Made by a program: the position numbers and the translations under genes
Notes under the pieces: generated by a model
Databases searched by the model: none
The model's input: only the letters and a program-made list of their open reading frames with translations
Told to the model about the DNA's origin: nothing
Shown: positions 1 through 6,649 of the stretch, piece by piece
Numbering within the stretch: the stretch's first letter is position 1
Layout of the letters: every line of letters starts with the position of its first letter
NCBI GenBank assembly: GCA_039197765.1
Contig: JBCCTX010000282.1
Coordinates: 1 to 10,109 of the forward strand
DNA from: JBCCTX01 sp039197765
Lineage (GTDB): Bacteria > Bacteroidota > Bacteroidia > J057
Direction: 5' to 3'
Length of the DNA: 10,109 nucleotides

Positions 1-1395
1 AGTCCTGATGCAAGGGATGGGCAGGTTCAAGCAGCGGCGAGTGGAGGTACTTCTCCTTATGAATTCAAATGGAATACAGATCCTCCTCAAAACAGCCAAG
101 TTGCTGTAGGATTGGGTGCAGGGATTTATTCGGTTACTGTTACAGACGGTAATCTCTGCCAGGATAGTGCTGAGGTCATCGTCAGAAGCCCCGGAGACTT
201 GGGTGCTTTTCTTCGTTTACTATCACCTGTTTCAGGAGGAACGGGTGGAATTAGCTGTTTTGACTCTAATGATGGCATATTGTATGTTGAAATTGTAGGA
301 GGCATCCCTCCCTATGAAATAGAATGGAACAACTTCCCTGAAGCTGCCGACCAAGATACCCTGTTCAATCTCAGTGCAGGAATCTACCAGGTATCCGTTC
401 AGGATGCAGAAGGGACTATAGCCCGTGCAAGCCTTACGCTAGAGGCGCCTCCCGAAATAGAAATCATCCTCGAAGGAACCCCACCTGCTTGTATAGGTCA
501 ACGTGGCCAGGTTCGCGCCCTGGTATCGGGAGGAACCCCAGGGTACGAATTCCTTTGGAATGATGGGGTGCAAGATTCCATTCGAACAGATGTGGATGAG
601 GGATTATATACTATAGTCGTCACTGACCAGAACGGGTGTACGTCAATCGATTCACTGAACTTGACTTCTGGAGACGCTTTGGTCCTTAACTTCTCCGTCC
701 AAAATGAAGCTTGTCCGGAAAATGGCAATGGCAAAATCAGCCTAAGCATCGAGAATGGGATTACTCCTTTCCAGTATCTTTGGTCTAATGGGGCAATGAC
801 TTCTGAAATCGAAAACCTGAGTGCGGGTTTGTACACGGTCGAAGTAATAGATAGCTTAGGCTGTTCTCAATCGGATACTGTTAGGGTAGGGATAAATGAT
901 AGCTTGGTAGTTGAAATAAGCACCGAAGCGGATGGAGGAGGGGGGCAGGGAAGCGCGTCTGCAAATGTCAGCGGAGGTAATCCTCCCTACTCCTATACGT
1001 GGGGGCCTACCCTTACGGATACTACCCAAACCCTTATGGGGCTTTCATCGGGTACGTACACGCTAATTGTACAGGATTCAGCAGGTTGCAAGGTAGAGGA
1101 AAGTTTTGAAATTCCGAGAGATGCCACTCTGTGTCCTCCCATACATATTGGCTTTTCCCCGAATGGAGATGGAATAAACGATACTTGGTTCATTCCCTGC
1201 CTGGAAGAGTTTGAGAATAATTCCATTACCATTTTCGACCGCTGGGGACAAACGCTTATTGAGTTTGCCAATTACGATAATAGCTGGAATGGCAGCATTG
1301 ATGGAAAAGAAATTCCTCCCGGTTCCTATTTCTTTCTTATCAGATCTCGGAGCAATCTGCAGGTATTCAAAGGTACATTAACCATAATTCGATGA
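1..1395 (+). CDS. Large secreted protein with SprB-type repeats and gliding-motility (type B T9SS) C-terminal domain, 5' end outside window
   Basis: The reading frame is open from the first base, so this is the C-terminal 464 residues of a longer protein; a TTG at 112 is internal, since the frame upstream of it already encodes repeat sequence. About five SprB-type repeats are visible (residues roughly 1-62, 85-147, 162-223, 236-298 and 305-373), each with a GG-x-PPY/F-x-aromatic-x-W core followed by a L-S-A-G-x-Y-x-V-x-V-x-D strand, an Ig-like beta fold. The last ~87 residues are a CHU_C/gliding-motility C-terminal domain: FSPNGDGIND at 385-394, FDRWG at 412-416, WNG at 429-431 and PPGSYFF at 439-445. 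In the family this is the type B signal for T9SS export and surface attachment. SprB itself is a mobile gliding adhesin; whether this protein does gliding, adhesion or filament formation is not shown. Its stop overlaps the next gene (ATGA), so the two are translationally coupled. Confidence 0.93.
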   Translation, partial: SPDARDGQVQAAASGGTSPYEFKWNTDPPQNSQVAVGLGAGIYSVTVTDGNLCQDSAEVIVRSPGDLGAFLRLLSPVSGGTGGISCFDSNDGILYVEIVGGIPPYEIEWNNFPEAADQDTLFNLSAGIYQVSVQDAEGTIARASLTLEAPPEIEIILEGTPPACIGQRGQVRALVSGGTPGYEFLWNDGVQDSIRTDVDEGLYTIVVTDQNGCTSIDSLNLTSGDALVLNFSVQNEACPENGNGKISLSIENGITPFQYLWSNGAMTSEIENLSAGLYTVEVIDSLGCSQSDTVRVGINDSLVVEISTEADGGGGQGSASANVSGGNPPYSYTWGPTLTDTTQTLMGLSSGTYTLIVQDSAGCKVEESFEIPRDATLCPPIHIGFSPNGDGINDTWFIPCLEEFENNSITIFDRWGQTLIEFANYDNSWNGSIDGKEIPPGSYFFLIRSRSNLQVFKGTLTIIR

Positions 1396-2294
1396 AGGCA
1401 TTGATCTTGGCTATGCTCTTGTTGATCTCTGGCATAAGCTATGGCCAGCAAGAGCCCATCTTTGCTCAATTTAGTACCAACCCCTTTTTGATTCAGCCAG
1501 CTTTGGCGGGGAGCTCAGAGTATGTAGAACTCCGGGGAAGTTATCGTCTGCAATGGGGAAACTTACCGGGTTCACCGAGAAGCCTCACGGCTAGTTTACA
1601 AGGCCCCTTTAATGAGAAAAATGGGGGAGGAATTTTCTTTCTTGATGACGAACTCGGCGTCAGTAAGACCCAACGCATACAGTTGGCCTATGCCTTTCAC
1701 ATTCCCATGGCGAGAGATTCCCAAAGGCTCTCTATAGGGGCGGGATTCTCTTATTCTTCCTTCCAAGTCAATACCGATAGAATCTTTTTTCAAGATCCCA
1801 GCGATCAGGCTATACAAGGCTTGGATGAGAACTATTCTGCTACGGACTTGGCTTTTGGTATTCACTACACGGATGAACGTGCTTATATCGGGATTTCTTC
1901 TCCAAACTTATTGAGAAACGAGCTGAACACTGGACCAGGATCCGCAATACTTAATAGGTTATACCGAAACCTGTATCTGTTGGGAGGGTATCGCTTTGCT
2001 GCAAATAGTTTTGAAGTGGAACCTGTGGTTTTACTAAAATCTGCCCAAGGGCTTCCTTTGCAAGTAGAAGGAAACCTAAAAGTCCATCTCGTGGAAGGTA
2101 GAGTAATGTTTGGAATGGGATACCGATCGGGATTTCGGGGTTCTTTAATGGCAGGTTTTACGACCCCCAGTCGAATTCATATCTTATACATAGCTGATTT
2201 TCCCACAAGTCCAGAAGGGAGGGCTAATGTGCTGTATGGCATTTCGAATGAGCTTATGCTTGGGATAGATTTTGTCAGAGGAAAAAGTAGGTAA
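1392..2294 (+). CDS. PorP/SprF family type IX secretion system outer-membrane protein
   Basis: This is a 300-residue protein, the usual family length. It opens with a clear signal peptide (MKALILAMLLLISGISYG, then QQEP), followed by the family's N-terminal signature: Q-x-P-x-F-A-Q-F-x-x-N-P-F then P-A-L-A-G-S (residues about 20-41), then R-x-x-Y-R-x-Q-W. The remainder is alternating beta-strand sequence ending in amphipathic strands, as expected for an outer-membrane barrel. In Flavobacterium johnsoniae SprF is needed for secretion or attachment of SprB, and paralogues commonly sit just downstream of genes for type B CTD proteins. Here the ATG overlaps the stop of exactly such a gene by four bases, so its job is very probably to handle that cargo. 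The 3' end overlaps the convergent DUF92 gene by 20 bases. Confidence 0.93.
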   Translation: MKALILAMLLLISGISYGQQEPIFAQFSTNPFLIQPALAGSSEYVELRGSYRLQWGNLPGSPRSLTASLQGPFNEKNGGGIFFLDDELGVSKTQRIQLAYAFHIPMARDSQRLSIGAGFSYSSFQVNTDRIFFQDPSDQAIQGLDENYSATDLAFGIHYTDERAYIGISSPNLLRNELNTGPGSAILNRLYRNLYLLGGYRFAANSFEVEPVVLLKSAQGLPLQVEGNLKVHLVEGRVMFGMGYRSGFRGSLMAGFTTPSRIHILYIADFPTSPEGRANVLYGISNELMLGIDFVRGKSR

Positions 2295-3012
2295 GCAACA
2301 GGACAGTGCATGCTGCTCCCCATGTACTAAGAAAATTTACTTTATCGTTGGTGAGATGCCCAGCCTGCTGAAAGGTAGCACCTAGAACGGAATCCATTAT
2401 ATTTCCCACTCCCCCTGCAAGGCCCACACACACGGCTAATTCCCACGCTTGATAGGCCCAACCAAATACGCAAGCAATCACCAGACTCCCCAACAAACCT
2501 AACAGAGAACCCTCAAGGCTTACTACTCCATCCTTCCCGCGCTGGTCTGGCCGAAGGTTCAAAATATTCACATATTTCCTACCATATACATTCCCCAACT
2601 CAGAGGAGAGGGTATCGCCAGTAGCGGAGGCGAAGCTCCCTGAGGCCATTGCTAAGAGAATCAATTGATCATGAGGCGAAAAAACGGCCATTAAAGAGTA
2701 AATCGCGGCTATCCCGCCATTGGCCAAAGCGTGGCGTACGGATCTTTTTCCCTCATTTTCCTGCGCCAAGCCGTGATCCAGTTTTTGCTCCTTCTTCCAC
2801 CCAGTAGCCGCCACCCCTAACATAAAAAAGGTTCCCATTATTCCTAGCATGGCGAAACCTCCCCCCAGGAATAGAAAGGAGCCAATTACCCCCCCTACAA
2901 GGGCACCTGGGACGTCCATTTTACGTGAGAGGATGCTAAGAACGACAAAAATACAGATTGTACCGAAACCTATTCCCAATAGGGAAGGCTCATAGTGTTG
3001 AAAAGCTCCCAT
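2275..3012 (-). CDS. DUF92 / VTE6-like integral membrane protein
   Basis: A 245-residue, very hydrophobic protein with about six to seven membrane segments (roughly 10-28, 34-52, 54-70, 98-115, 169-188, 190-205 and 230-245). DUF92 family motifs are in order: GKRSVRHALANGG at 88-100, GDTLSSELG at 132-140, GKDGVVSLEGS at 159-169, GNIMDSVLGATFQ at 203-215 and TNDKVNFLSTWGAA at 221-234. The plant and cyanobacterial members (VTE6) are phytyl-phosphate kinases of tocopherol/chlorophyll salvage, and the family is remotely like CTP-dependent prenol kinases; the substrate in a Bacteroidota host is unknown, though a prenyl or lipid phosphate is a reasonable guess. ATG at 3012 is the first good start; no strong ribosome site is seen. 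It lies 174 bases downstream of glnS on the same strand and overlaps the convergent PorP/SprF gene by 20 bases at its 3' end. Confidence 0.88.
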   Translation of the reverse strand: MGAFQHYEPSLLGIGFGTICIFVVLSILSRKMDVPGALVGGVIGSFLFLGGGFAMLGIMGTFFMLGVAATGWKKEQKLDHGLAQENEGKRSVRHALANGGIAAIYSLMAVFSPHDQLILLAMASGSFASATGDTLSSELGNVYGRKYVNILNLRPDQRGKDGVVSLEGSLLGLLGSLVIACVFGWAYQAWELAVCVGLAGGVGNIMDSVLGATFQQAGHLTNDKVNFLSTWGAACTVLLLTYFFL

Positions 3013-3058
3013 CCAAGTGGCCAGTTTATCAAATGAATTTGTCGAAAGAAGAAATTTA

Positions 3059-3079
3059 CTAGATATATAAACTATCTAG
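3059..3079. repeat. Inverted repeat, 7-base arms, upstream of the DUF92 gene
   Basis: CTAGATA at 3059-3065 is the exact reverse complement of TATCTAG at 3073-3079, with a 7-base spacer. It overlaps the putative -7 element of the DUF92 gene, so it could be an operator; it could equally be chance in AT-rich DNA. Confidence 0.5.
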
Positions 3080-3097
3080 CCTCCAAGAATATTGCAA
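3067..3097 (-). promoter_or_regulatory. Putative promoter for the DUF92 gene
   Basis: On the minus strand a TTG (3097-3095) is followed after exactly 20 bases by TAGTTTAT (3074-3067), resembling the Bacteroidota -33 TTTG and -7 TAnnTTTG elements with their usual spacing. It would start RNA near 3060 and leave a leader of about 50 bases before the ATG at 3012. The -7 box is not a full match. The element sits in the middle of a 7-base-arm inverted repeat, and the TTG is part of a 14-base palindrome. Prediction by eye only. Confidence 0.28.
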
Positions 3098-3101
3098 TAT
3101 T
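3088..3101. repeat. Perfect 14-base palindrome AATATTGCAATATT
   Basis: The sequence reads identically on both strands with no spacer and lies 9 bases from the 3059-3079 inverted repeat. Its inner TTG serves as the putative -33 element on the minus strand. A dimeric regulator site is possible, but nothing in the window names the regulator. Confidence 0.5.
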
Positions 3102-3115
3102 TTTGGATAATTAAT

Positions 3116-3148
3116 AAAATCTGGCACTAATGAACTGAAACAGATTTT
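3116..3148 (-). terminator. Weak AT-rich hairpin, possible glnS terminator
   Basis: AAAATCTG at 3116-3123 is the exact reverse complement of CAGATTTT at 3141-3148, with a 17-base loop. Read on the minus strand it falls about 40-70 bases after the glnS stop and its 3' arm ends in TTTT followed by ATTAATTA. The stem is AT-rich and the loop long, so termination would be weak; it may just be an inverted repeat in the gap. The rest of 3149-3186 shows nothing recognisable. Confidence 0.3.
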
Positions 3149-3186
3149 CTGAGCGGACTTATACTCCTACCTCATTCCCCCATACC

Positions 3187-4869
3187 CTACTTTTTCTTAG
3201 CTAGCTTTGCCCAACTATCTTTCAGGGTAACGGTACGATTAAAGACAAGCTTATCGGGAGCTGAATCTTTATCAACACAAAAATAACCTTTTCGCATGAA
3301 CTGATAGCGATCTTCGGGCTTGCTATGCTGCAAATAGGGCTCAACCTTTGCTGCAGGTAGAACGATGAGAGATTCGGGATTCAATAGGTCTCGATAATCC
3401 ATATCCTTCTCTCCCGCAGGGTCCTCCACCTTAAACAATCTGTCGTACAAGCGTACTTCTGCATCTACAGCATGCTGGGCAGATACCCAGTGAAGGGTAC
3501 CTCTCACTTTCAGGCCGCTGGTATCACTTCCACTGCGAGAATCTGGAAAATAGGTACAGTGAAGCTCCTGGGTTTCTCCCGTTTGAGCATCCTTTACTAC
3601 TTCGTCACATTGGATGATATAACCGCTTTTCAGTCGAACCATCCTACCTGGTCCCAGGCGGAAGAATTTTTTAGGAGGATCTTCCATAAAGTCCTCTCGT
3701 TCAATAAATAATTCCCTAGAAAAAGGAACTTTTCGACTTCCTTGTGTATCATCCTCAGGGTTGTTGATTACCTCCATCTCCTCTACTTGATTTTCTGGGT
3801 AATTGGTCAGAACTATTTTGAGGGGATTCAATACAGCCATGACCCTCGGGGTAATCTTATTCAAGTCTTCCCGGACGCTATGCTCTAACAGTCCCAGGTC
3901 AATCATATTTTCACGCTTGGCAATTCCCACGCGCTGCGCAAAATTCTTAATGGAAGCAGGAGTATATCCTCTTCTTCTCAAACCCGAGATGGTTGGCATC
4001 CTAGGATCATCCCAGCCTGAAACATATCCTCCTTCTACCAACTCTAGCAGCTTACGCTTACTCATCAGGGTGTAGGTTAGATTGAGTCTAGCAAATTCAA
4101 TCTGCCTAGGCCGAGGCGTAAATTCTGGTAATTGATCAAGATACCAGTCGTATAAAGGCCTATGCACCTCAAACTCCAGGGTACAAAGGGAATGGGTAAT
4201 CCCTTCCATCGCATCGCTTTGTCCATGGGCCCAGTCATACATGGGATAGATTTTCCAATCTGTACCCGTACGATGATGCGGCGCATCGATAATCCGGTAC
4301 ATGATGGGGTCTCGCAAGTGCATATTAGGAGAGGCCATATCAATCTTGGCCCGCAATACACAAGACCCTTCCTCGAACTCTCCTTGCTTCATTTTCCTGA
4401 ATAAATCCAGGTTCTCCTTAATAGGTCTGTCCCTGTAGGGGCTCTCTTCACCAGGCTCTATAGGAATACCCCGCATCCGACGAATTTCTTCTGTAGAGGA
4501 TTGGTCTACATAGGCTTTGCCTGCCTTGACGAGTTGGATCGCTAATTGGTACAACTCCTCAAAGTAGTCCGAAGCGAAGAAGGCCACTTTTCCCCAATCA
4601 TATCCCAGCCACTTCACATCCTCCTTGATAGCTTCCACGTATTTTTCGTCTTCTTTCGCTGGATTCGTATCATCAAATCGCAAATTTGTTTTTCCCCCAT
4701 ATTTCTTCGCTAATTCAAAATTTAATACGATGGATTTAGCGTGACCTATGTGTAGGAAACCATTGGGCTCAGGGGGAAACCGGGTATGTATTTCCAAAGC
4801 CTTCTCTCTTGCAAGGTCATCTACAACAATTTGTTCAATGAAGTTAAGAGAACCTGTTGTTTCAATCAT
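3187..4869 (-). CDS. glnS: Glutaminyl-tRNA synthetase (GlnRS)
   Basis: Cytoplasmic class Ib enzyme that charges tRNA-Gln with glutamine using ATP. At 560 residues it is close to the 554 of the E. coli enzyme and aligns end to end from memory. The class I ATP motif is PPEPNGFLHIGHAKS at 32-46 (HIGH at 40-43), followed by LRFDDTNPAKED at 63-74; the second signature is the KMSKS-like MSKRKL at 269-274, and DDPRMPTISGLRRRG follows at 287-301. The C-terminal ~200 residues are the two anticodon-binding beta-barrels. The NGFLHIGH and DDTNPAKED forms favour GlnRS over GluRS. ATG at 4869 gives a natural N-terminus. The gene is on the same strand as recF and dciA but separated from dciA by 196 bases holding an opposite-strand terminator, so it probably has its own promoter; I could not identify one with confidence. 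Confidence 0.97.
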   Translation of the reverse strand: MIETTGSLNFIEQIVVDDLAREKALEIHTRFPPEPNGFLHIGHAKSIVLNFELAKKYGGKTNLRFDDTNPAKEDEKYVEAIKEDVKWLGYDWGKVAFFASDYFEELYQLAIQLVKAGKAYVDQSSTEEIRRMRGIPIEPGEESPYRDRPIKENLDLFRKMKQGEFEEGSCVLRAKIDMASPNMHLRDPIMYRIIDAPHHRTGTDWKIYPMYDWAHGQSDAMEGITHSLCTLEFEVHRPLYDWYLDQLPEFTPRPRQIEFARLNLTYTLMSKRKLLELVEGGYVSGWDDPRMPTISGLRRRGYTPASIKNFAQRVGIAKRENMIDLGLLEHSVREDLNKITPRVMAVLNPLKIVLTNYPENQVEEMEVINNPEDDTQGSRKVPFSRELFIEREDFMEDPPKKFFRLGPGRMVRLKSGYIIQCDEVVKDAQTGETQELHCTYFPDSRSGSDTSGLKVRGTLHWVSAQHAVDAEVRLYDRLFKVEDPAGEKDMDYRDLLNPESLIVLPAAKVEPYLQHSKPEDRYQFMRKGYFCVDKDSAPDKLVFNRTVTLKDSWAKLAKKK

Positions 4870-4942
4870 AACGGGAACGGATAAACGAAAAAAATAATCG
4901 GCATAAATTTACATCCTAATTCAAAAAAAAAGGAAATATATT

Positions 4943-4974
4943 TTTGCAAAAGAAAAAAATATTATATAGTTTCA
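4943..4974 (+). promoter_or_regulatory. Putative plus-strand promoter in the glnS-dciA gap
   Basis: TTTG at 4943-4946, a 20-base spacer, and TAGTTTCA at 4967-4974 resemble the Bacteroidota -33/-7 pair (TTTG and TAnnTTTG, one mismatch in the TTTG part and one at the end). It points away from glnS and towards the plus-strand terminator at 5037-5067. A second TAnnTTTG match (TATTTTTG, 4939-4946) lacks a good -33 element. Upstream and around it the DNA is strongly A-rich. Prediction by eye only. Confidence 0.33.
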
Positions 4975-4979
4975 ATATG

Positions 4980-5067
4980 ATAGAGTACGATATACACAAC
5001 TTAGTATAAAGATTTAGGGCGTTTTCATGGCTGTTTGGGTCGTTCGTAAGAGCGACCCCTTTTTTTT
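4980..5067 (+). ncRNA. Candidate small RNA between glnS and dciA
   Basis: Both flanking genes run on the minus strand, yet a strong intrinsic terminator points along the plus strand (5037-5067), with a plausible plus-strand promoter about 70 bases before it. Together they would define a transcript of roughly 85-90 nucleotides starting near 4980. I do not recognise it: it lacks the GGAAGCAG-type tip of SRP RNA and the tRNA-like ends of tmRNA, and is too short for 6S or RNase P RNA. Only the 3' hairpin is a clear structure. The start is inferred from the promoter and may be off by several bases. Alternatively the terminator only guards glnS/dciA against plus-strand read-through. Confidence 0.35.
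5037..5067 (+). terminator. Intrinsic terminator, plus-strand orientation
   Basis: GGGTCGT (5037-5043) pairs with GCGACCC (5052-5058), six Watson-Crick pairs plus a G-U pair, around an 8-base loop, followed by one C and then eight Ts (5060-5067). Read on the minus strand the hairpin is followed by AAACAGCC, so it does not suit dciA. Its T-run overlaps the last two bases of the dciA stop codon. Confidence 0.72.
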
Positions 5068-5362
5068 ATCCATATATTTTCACTTCTCTTACCAGTTCCT
5101 TTCCTATGGACTCATTGACAATTTTTCGTATTTCCTTGTGAGCCATGCTTAACTCTTGCCTCCATATAGAAGACGAAATTTTTACGTATAACGTACCCTT
5201 TTCAAACCAAATTTTTTCTGTGTGCGTGGCAACCGGCTTACCCATCAAAGATTCCCAGTCTTGAATAAGTTGTTGAATCTTTACTTCATCCAATAGCCCA
5301 TTTTTGCTTAGAAACTGTGAAATAGCGTCTCCCAAGCTCATATATTCATTGTTCTTCTTCAT
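5066..5362 (-). CDS. dciA: DciA-like protein (DUF721), replicative helicase loader
   Basis: A 98-residue DUF721/DciA-family protein, short as is usual in Bacteroidota. In other bacteria DciA binds the DnaB helicase and helps load it at the origin, replacing DnaC/DnaI. Visible features are the family N-terminus (MKKNNEYMSLGDAISQFL), the D-W-E-S-L-M-G-x-x-V-A-x-H-T core, the T-L-Y-V-K-I-S-S-S-x-W-R-Q-E-L-S strand-helix, and a basic helix near the end. I chose ATG at 5362: it matches the family N-terminus, whereas the longer frame from 5377 would need a TTG and adds only five residues. It overlaps the end of recF by 17 bases, so the two are translationally coupled. The recF-DUF721 order recurs in other phyla (for example dnaN-recF-DUF721-gyrB in Actinobacteria), supporting a replication role. 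Confidence 0.87.
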   Translation of the reverse strand: MKKNNEYMSLGDAISQFLSKNGLLDEVKIQQLIQDWESLMGKPVATHTEKIWFEKGTLYVKISSSIWRQELSMAHKEIRKIVNESIGKELVREVKIYG

Positions 5363-6479
5363 TACTAATTGGTTCAATTTTCCCTTTTTCTACCTGAAAG
5401 AAAAAAACCTCCCGATCGCTGGTTTTTTCCGAAAATGCTTTTCTTAGACGCTCTAAGGACGTATCCGTTATAAAAACTTGGCCTTCCAAAACCCCTGCCA
5501 CCAACGCTGCAATTTGTTTGAGTCGATACTGATCCAATTTATCAAAAATATCATCTAGTAAAAGGATAGGTGAAACCTGTTTTTGCTCCTTTAACAAGAA
5601 ATACTGTGCCAACCTTAAGGAAATCGCAAAGGTCTTTTGTTGTCCTTGAGAGCCGAAGTTTTTGATCATTTGGCCATTCAATCGAAACTGGAGGTTATCC
5701 CGTTGAACGCCTGCCGTACTGTACTGGTACACCCGATCTTTCTCCCTTTTCTCTAGTAAAAGCGCCTTCCACTCCTCCTCGGTATTTTCCGTTAGGTGCG
5801 ACTGGTATACAATCTCAGGTACTTCTCCTTGCGCAACGATATAATGGAAATATTTGGAGAAAATGGGCTGGAAGTCTTGGATAAATTGCTTCCGATAGGT
5901 CGCGATTTCTATTCCATGAGGAATTAGCTGCATATCCCAAAGGCCCAATTGCTCCTCATCAAAGTAACGCATTTCGTGAAAGCTTTTCAACAGTGCATTC
6001 CGCTGTTTGAGAACCTTGTCGTATTGGGTTAAGTGAAATAAATAAGGCTTGCTGTACTGGCATAGTAACACATCCAGAAATTTTCTGCGATCTGCACCGC
6101 TTCCTGTAATCAACTGCGTATCATCGGGCAGTATCGCCACGAGTGGGATATCCCCAATGTGTTCACTGGCCTTTCGATCGCCGTTATTCACCTTAATGTT
6201 TTTTCCCTTCCCTTTCTCCCAACTATAGGCAACTTGAGAAGCCATATCATCCGAATAAGCTTTCCCGCCCACAAAGAAGCCCCTTTCCCCTTCCATAGCC
6301 ATCCATCCATCCTGCGCTGAGCGAAAACTACGGGTAATTGCCAAACAGTGTATTGCCTCCAATACATTGGTTTTTCCAGAACCATTTACTCCCACAAAAC
6401 AGTTTACATGAGGAGAGAATTGGAGTTCCTGATACAAGTAGTTTCGAAACAGTGAAAGTTTAAGTTGGTCTATGTACAC
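5346..6479 (-). CDS. recF: DNA replication and repair protein RecF
   Basis: A 377-residue SMC-like ABC ATPase that helps RecO/RecR load RecA at single-strand gaps. Walker A is GVNGSGKTN at 30-38, followed by LEAIHCLAITRSFR; the ABC signature region is FGSQGQQKTFAISLRLAQ at 275-292; Walker B is ILLLDDIFDKLD at 305-316; and FITDT at 336-340 closes the ATPase core. The start is a GTG at 6479, placing the expected first strand (YIDQLKLSLFRNY) directly at the N-terminus; no nearer ATG would keep it. The gene overlaps dciA downstream by 17 bases and is divergent from the phosphohexomutase across a 170-base gap. Length and motif order are normal, with no sign of damage. Confidence 0.96.
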   Translation of the reverse strand: MYIDQLKLSLFRNYLYQELQFSPHVNCFVGVNGSGKTNVLEAIHCLAITRSFRSAQDGWMAMEGERGFFVGGKAYSDDMASQVAYSWEKGKGKNIKVNNGDRKASEHIGDIPLVAILPDDTQLITGSGADRRKFLDVLLCQYSKPYLFHLTQYDKVLKQRNALLKSFHEMRYFDEEQLGLWDMQLIPHGIEIATYRKQFIQDFQPIFSKYFHYIVAQGEVPEIVYQSHLTENTEEEWKALLLEKREKDRVYQYSTAGVQRDNLQFRLNGQMIKNFGSQGQQKTFAISLRLAQYFLLKEQKQVSPILLLDDIFDKLDQYRLKQIAALVAGVLEGQVFITDTSLERLRKAFSEKTSDREVFFFQVEKGKIEPISNEEEQ

Positions 6480-6495
6480 ACCTACAAGTTACAAT

Positions 6496-6526
6496 AGAAC
6501 CTAGACAAAGGGGGCTATTTTCACAA
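6496..6526 (-). promoter_or_regulatory. Putative promoter for recF-dciA
   Basis: On the minus strand, TTG (6526-6524) is followed after 20 bases by TAGGTTCT (6503-6496), a partial match to the Bacteroidota -33/-7 pair. RNA would start about 10 bases before the GTG at 6479, giving a very short leader. The rest of the 6480-6649 gap is AT-rich; I saw no convincing plus-strand promoter for the phosphohexomutase (TAATTTTA at 6586-6593 and TAGATTCA at 6617-6624 lack a spaced TTG) and no strong operator. Confidence 0.28.
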
Positions 6527-6649
6527 TCCCAGGCCTTATTTTTTTGTTGTGAACCAAATGGCAAGAATTTTTGAGCATTGAATCTTAATTTTAAACGGAT
6601 ACTCCCAGGAAAGTCGTAGATTCACCGAAGGAAAATATTCACAATACTT

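Noticed and set aside
498..836. Antisense reading frames opposite the SprB-repeat protein (also 993-1271)
   Set aside because: No protein-family motifs are seen, and they lie wholly opposite a well-supported gene whose biased composition produces long shadow frames.
4977..5009. A 10-codon plus-strand reading frame (ATG ATA GAG ... GTA TAA) just before the plus-strand terminator, possible leader peptide
   Set aside because: It has no ribosome site, its ATG falls at or before the predicted RNA start, no run of regulatory codons is seen, and no plus-strand gene lies downstream to be attenuated.
4870..5065. SRP (4.5S) RNA gene in the glnS-dciA gap
   Set aside because: The conserved GGAAGCAG-type tip and the symmetric-loop bases are absent, and only the terminator hairpin is a clear structure.
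5363..5377. Longer dciA start at 5377
   Set aside because: The codon is TTG, it deepens the overlap with recF to 32 bases, and the family N-terminus matches the ATG at 5362.
6540..6649. Plus-strand promoter for the phosphohexomutase (TAATTTTA at 6586 or TAGATTCA at 6617)
   Set aside because: Neither has a TTG or TTTG at 17-23 bases upstream; the nearest gives a 12-base spacing.
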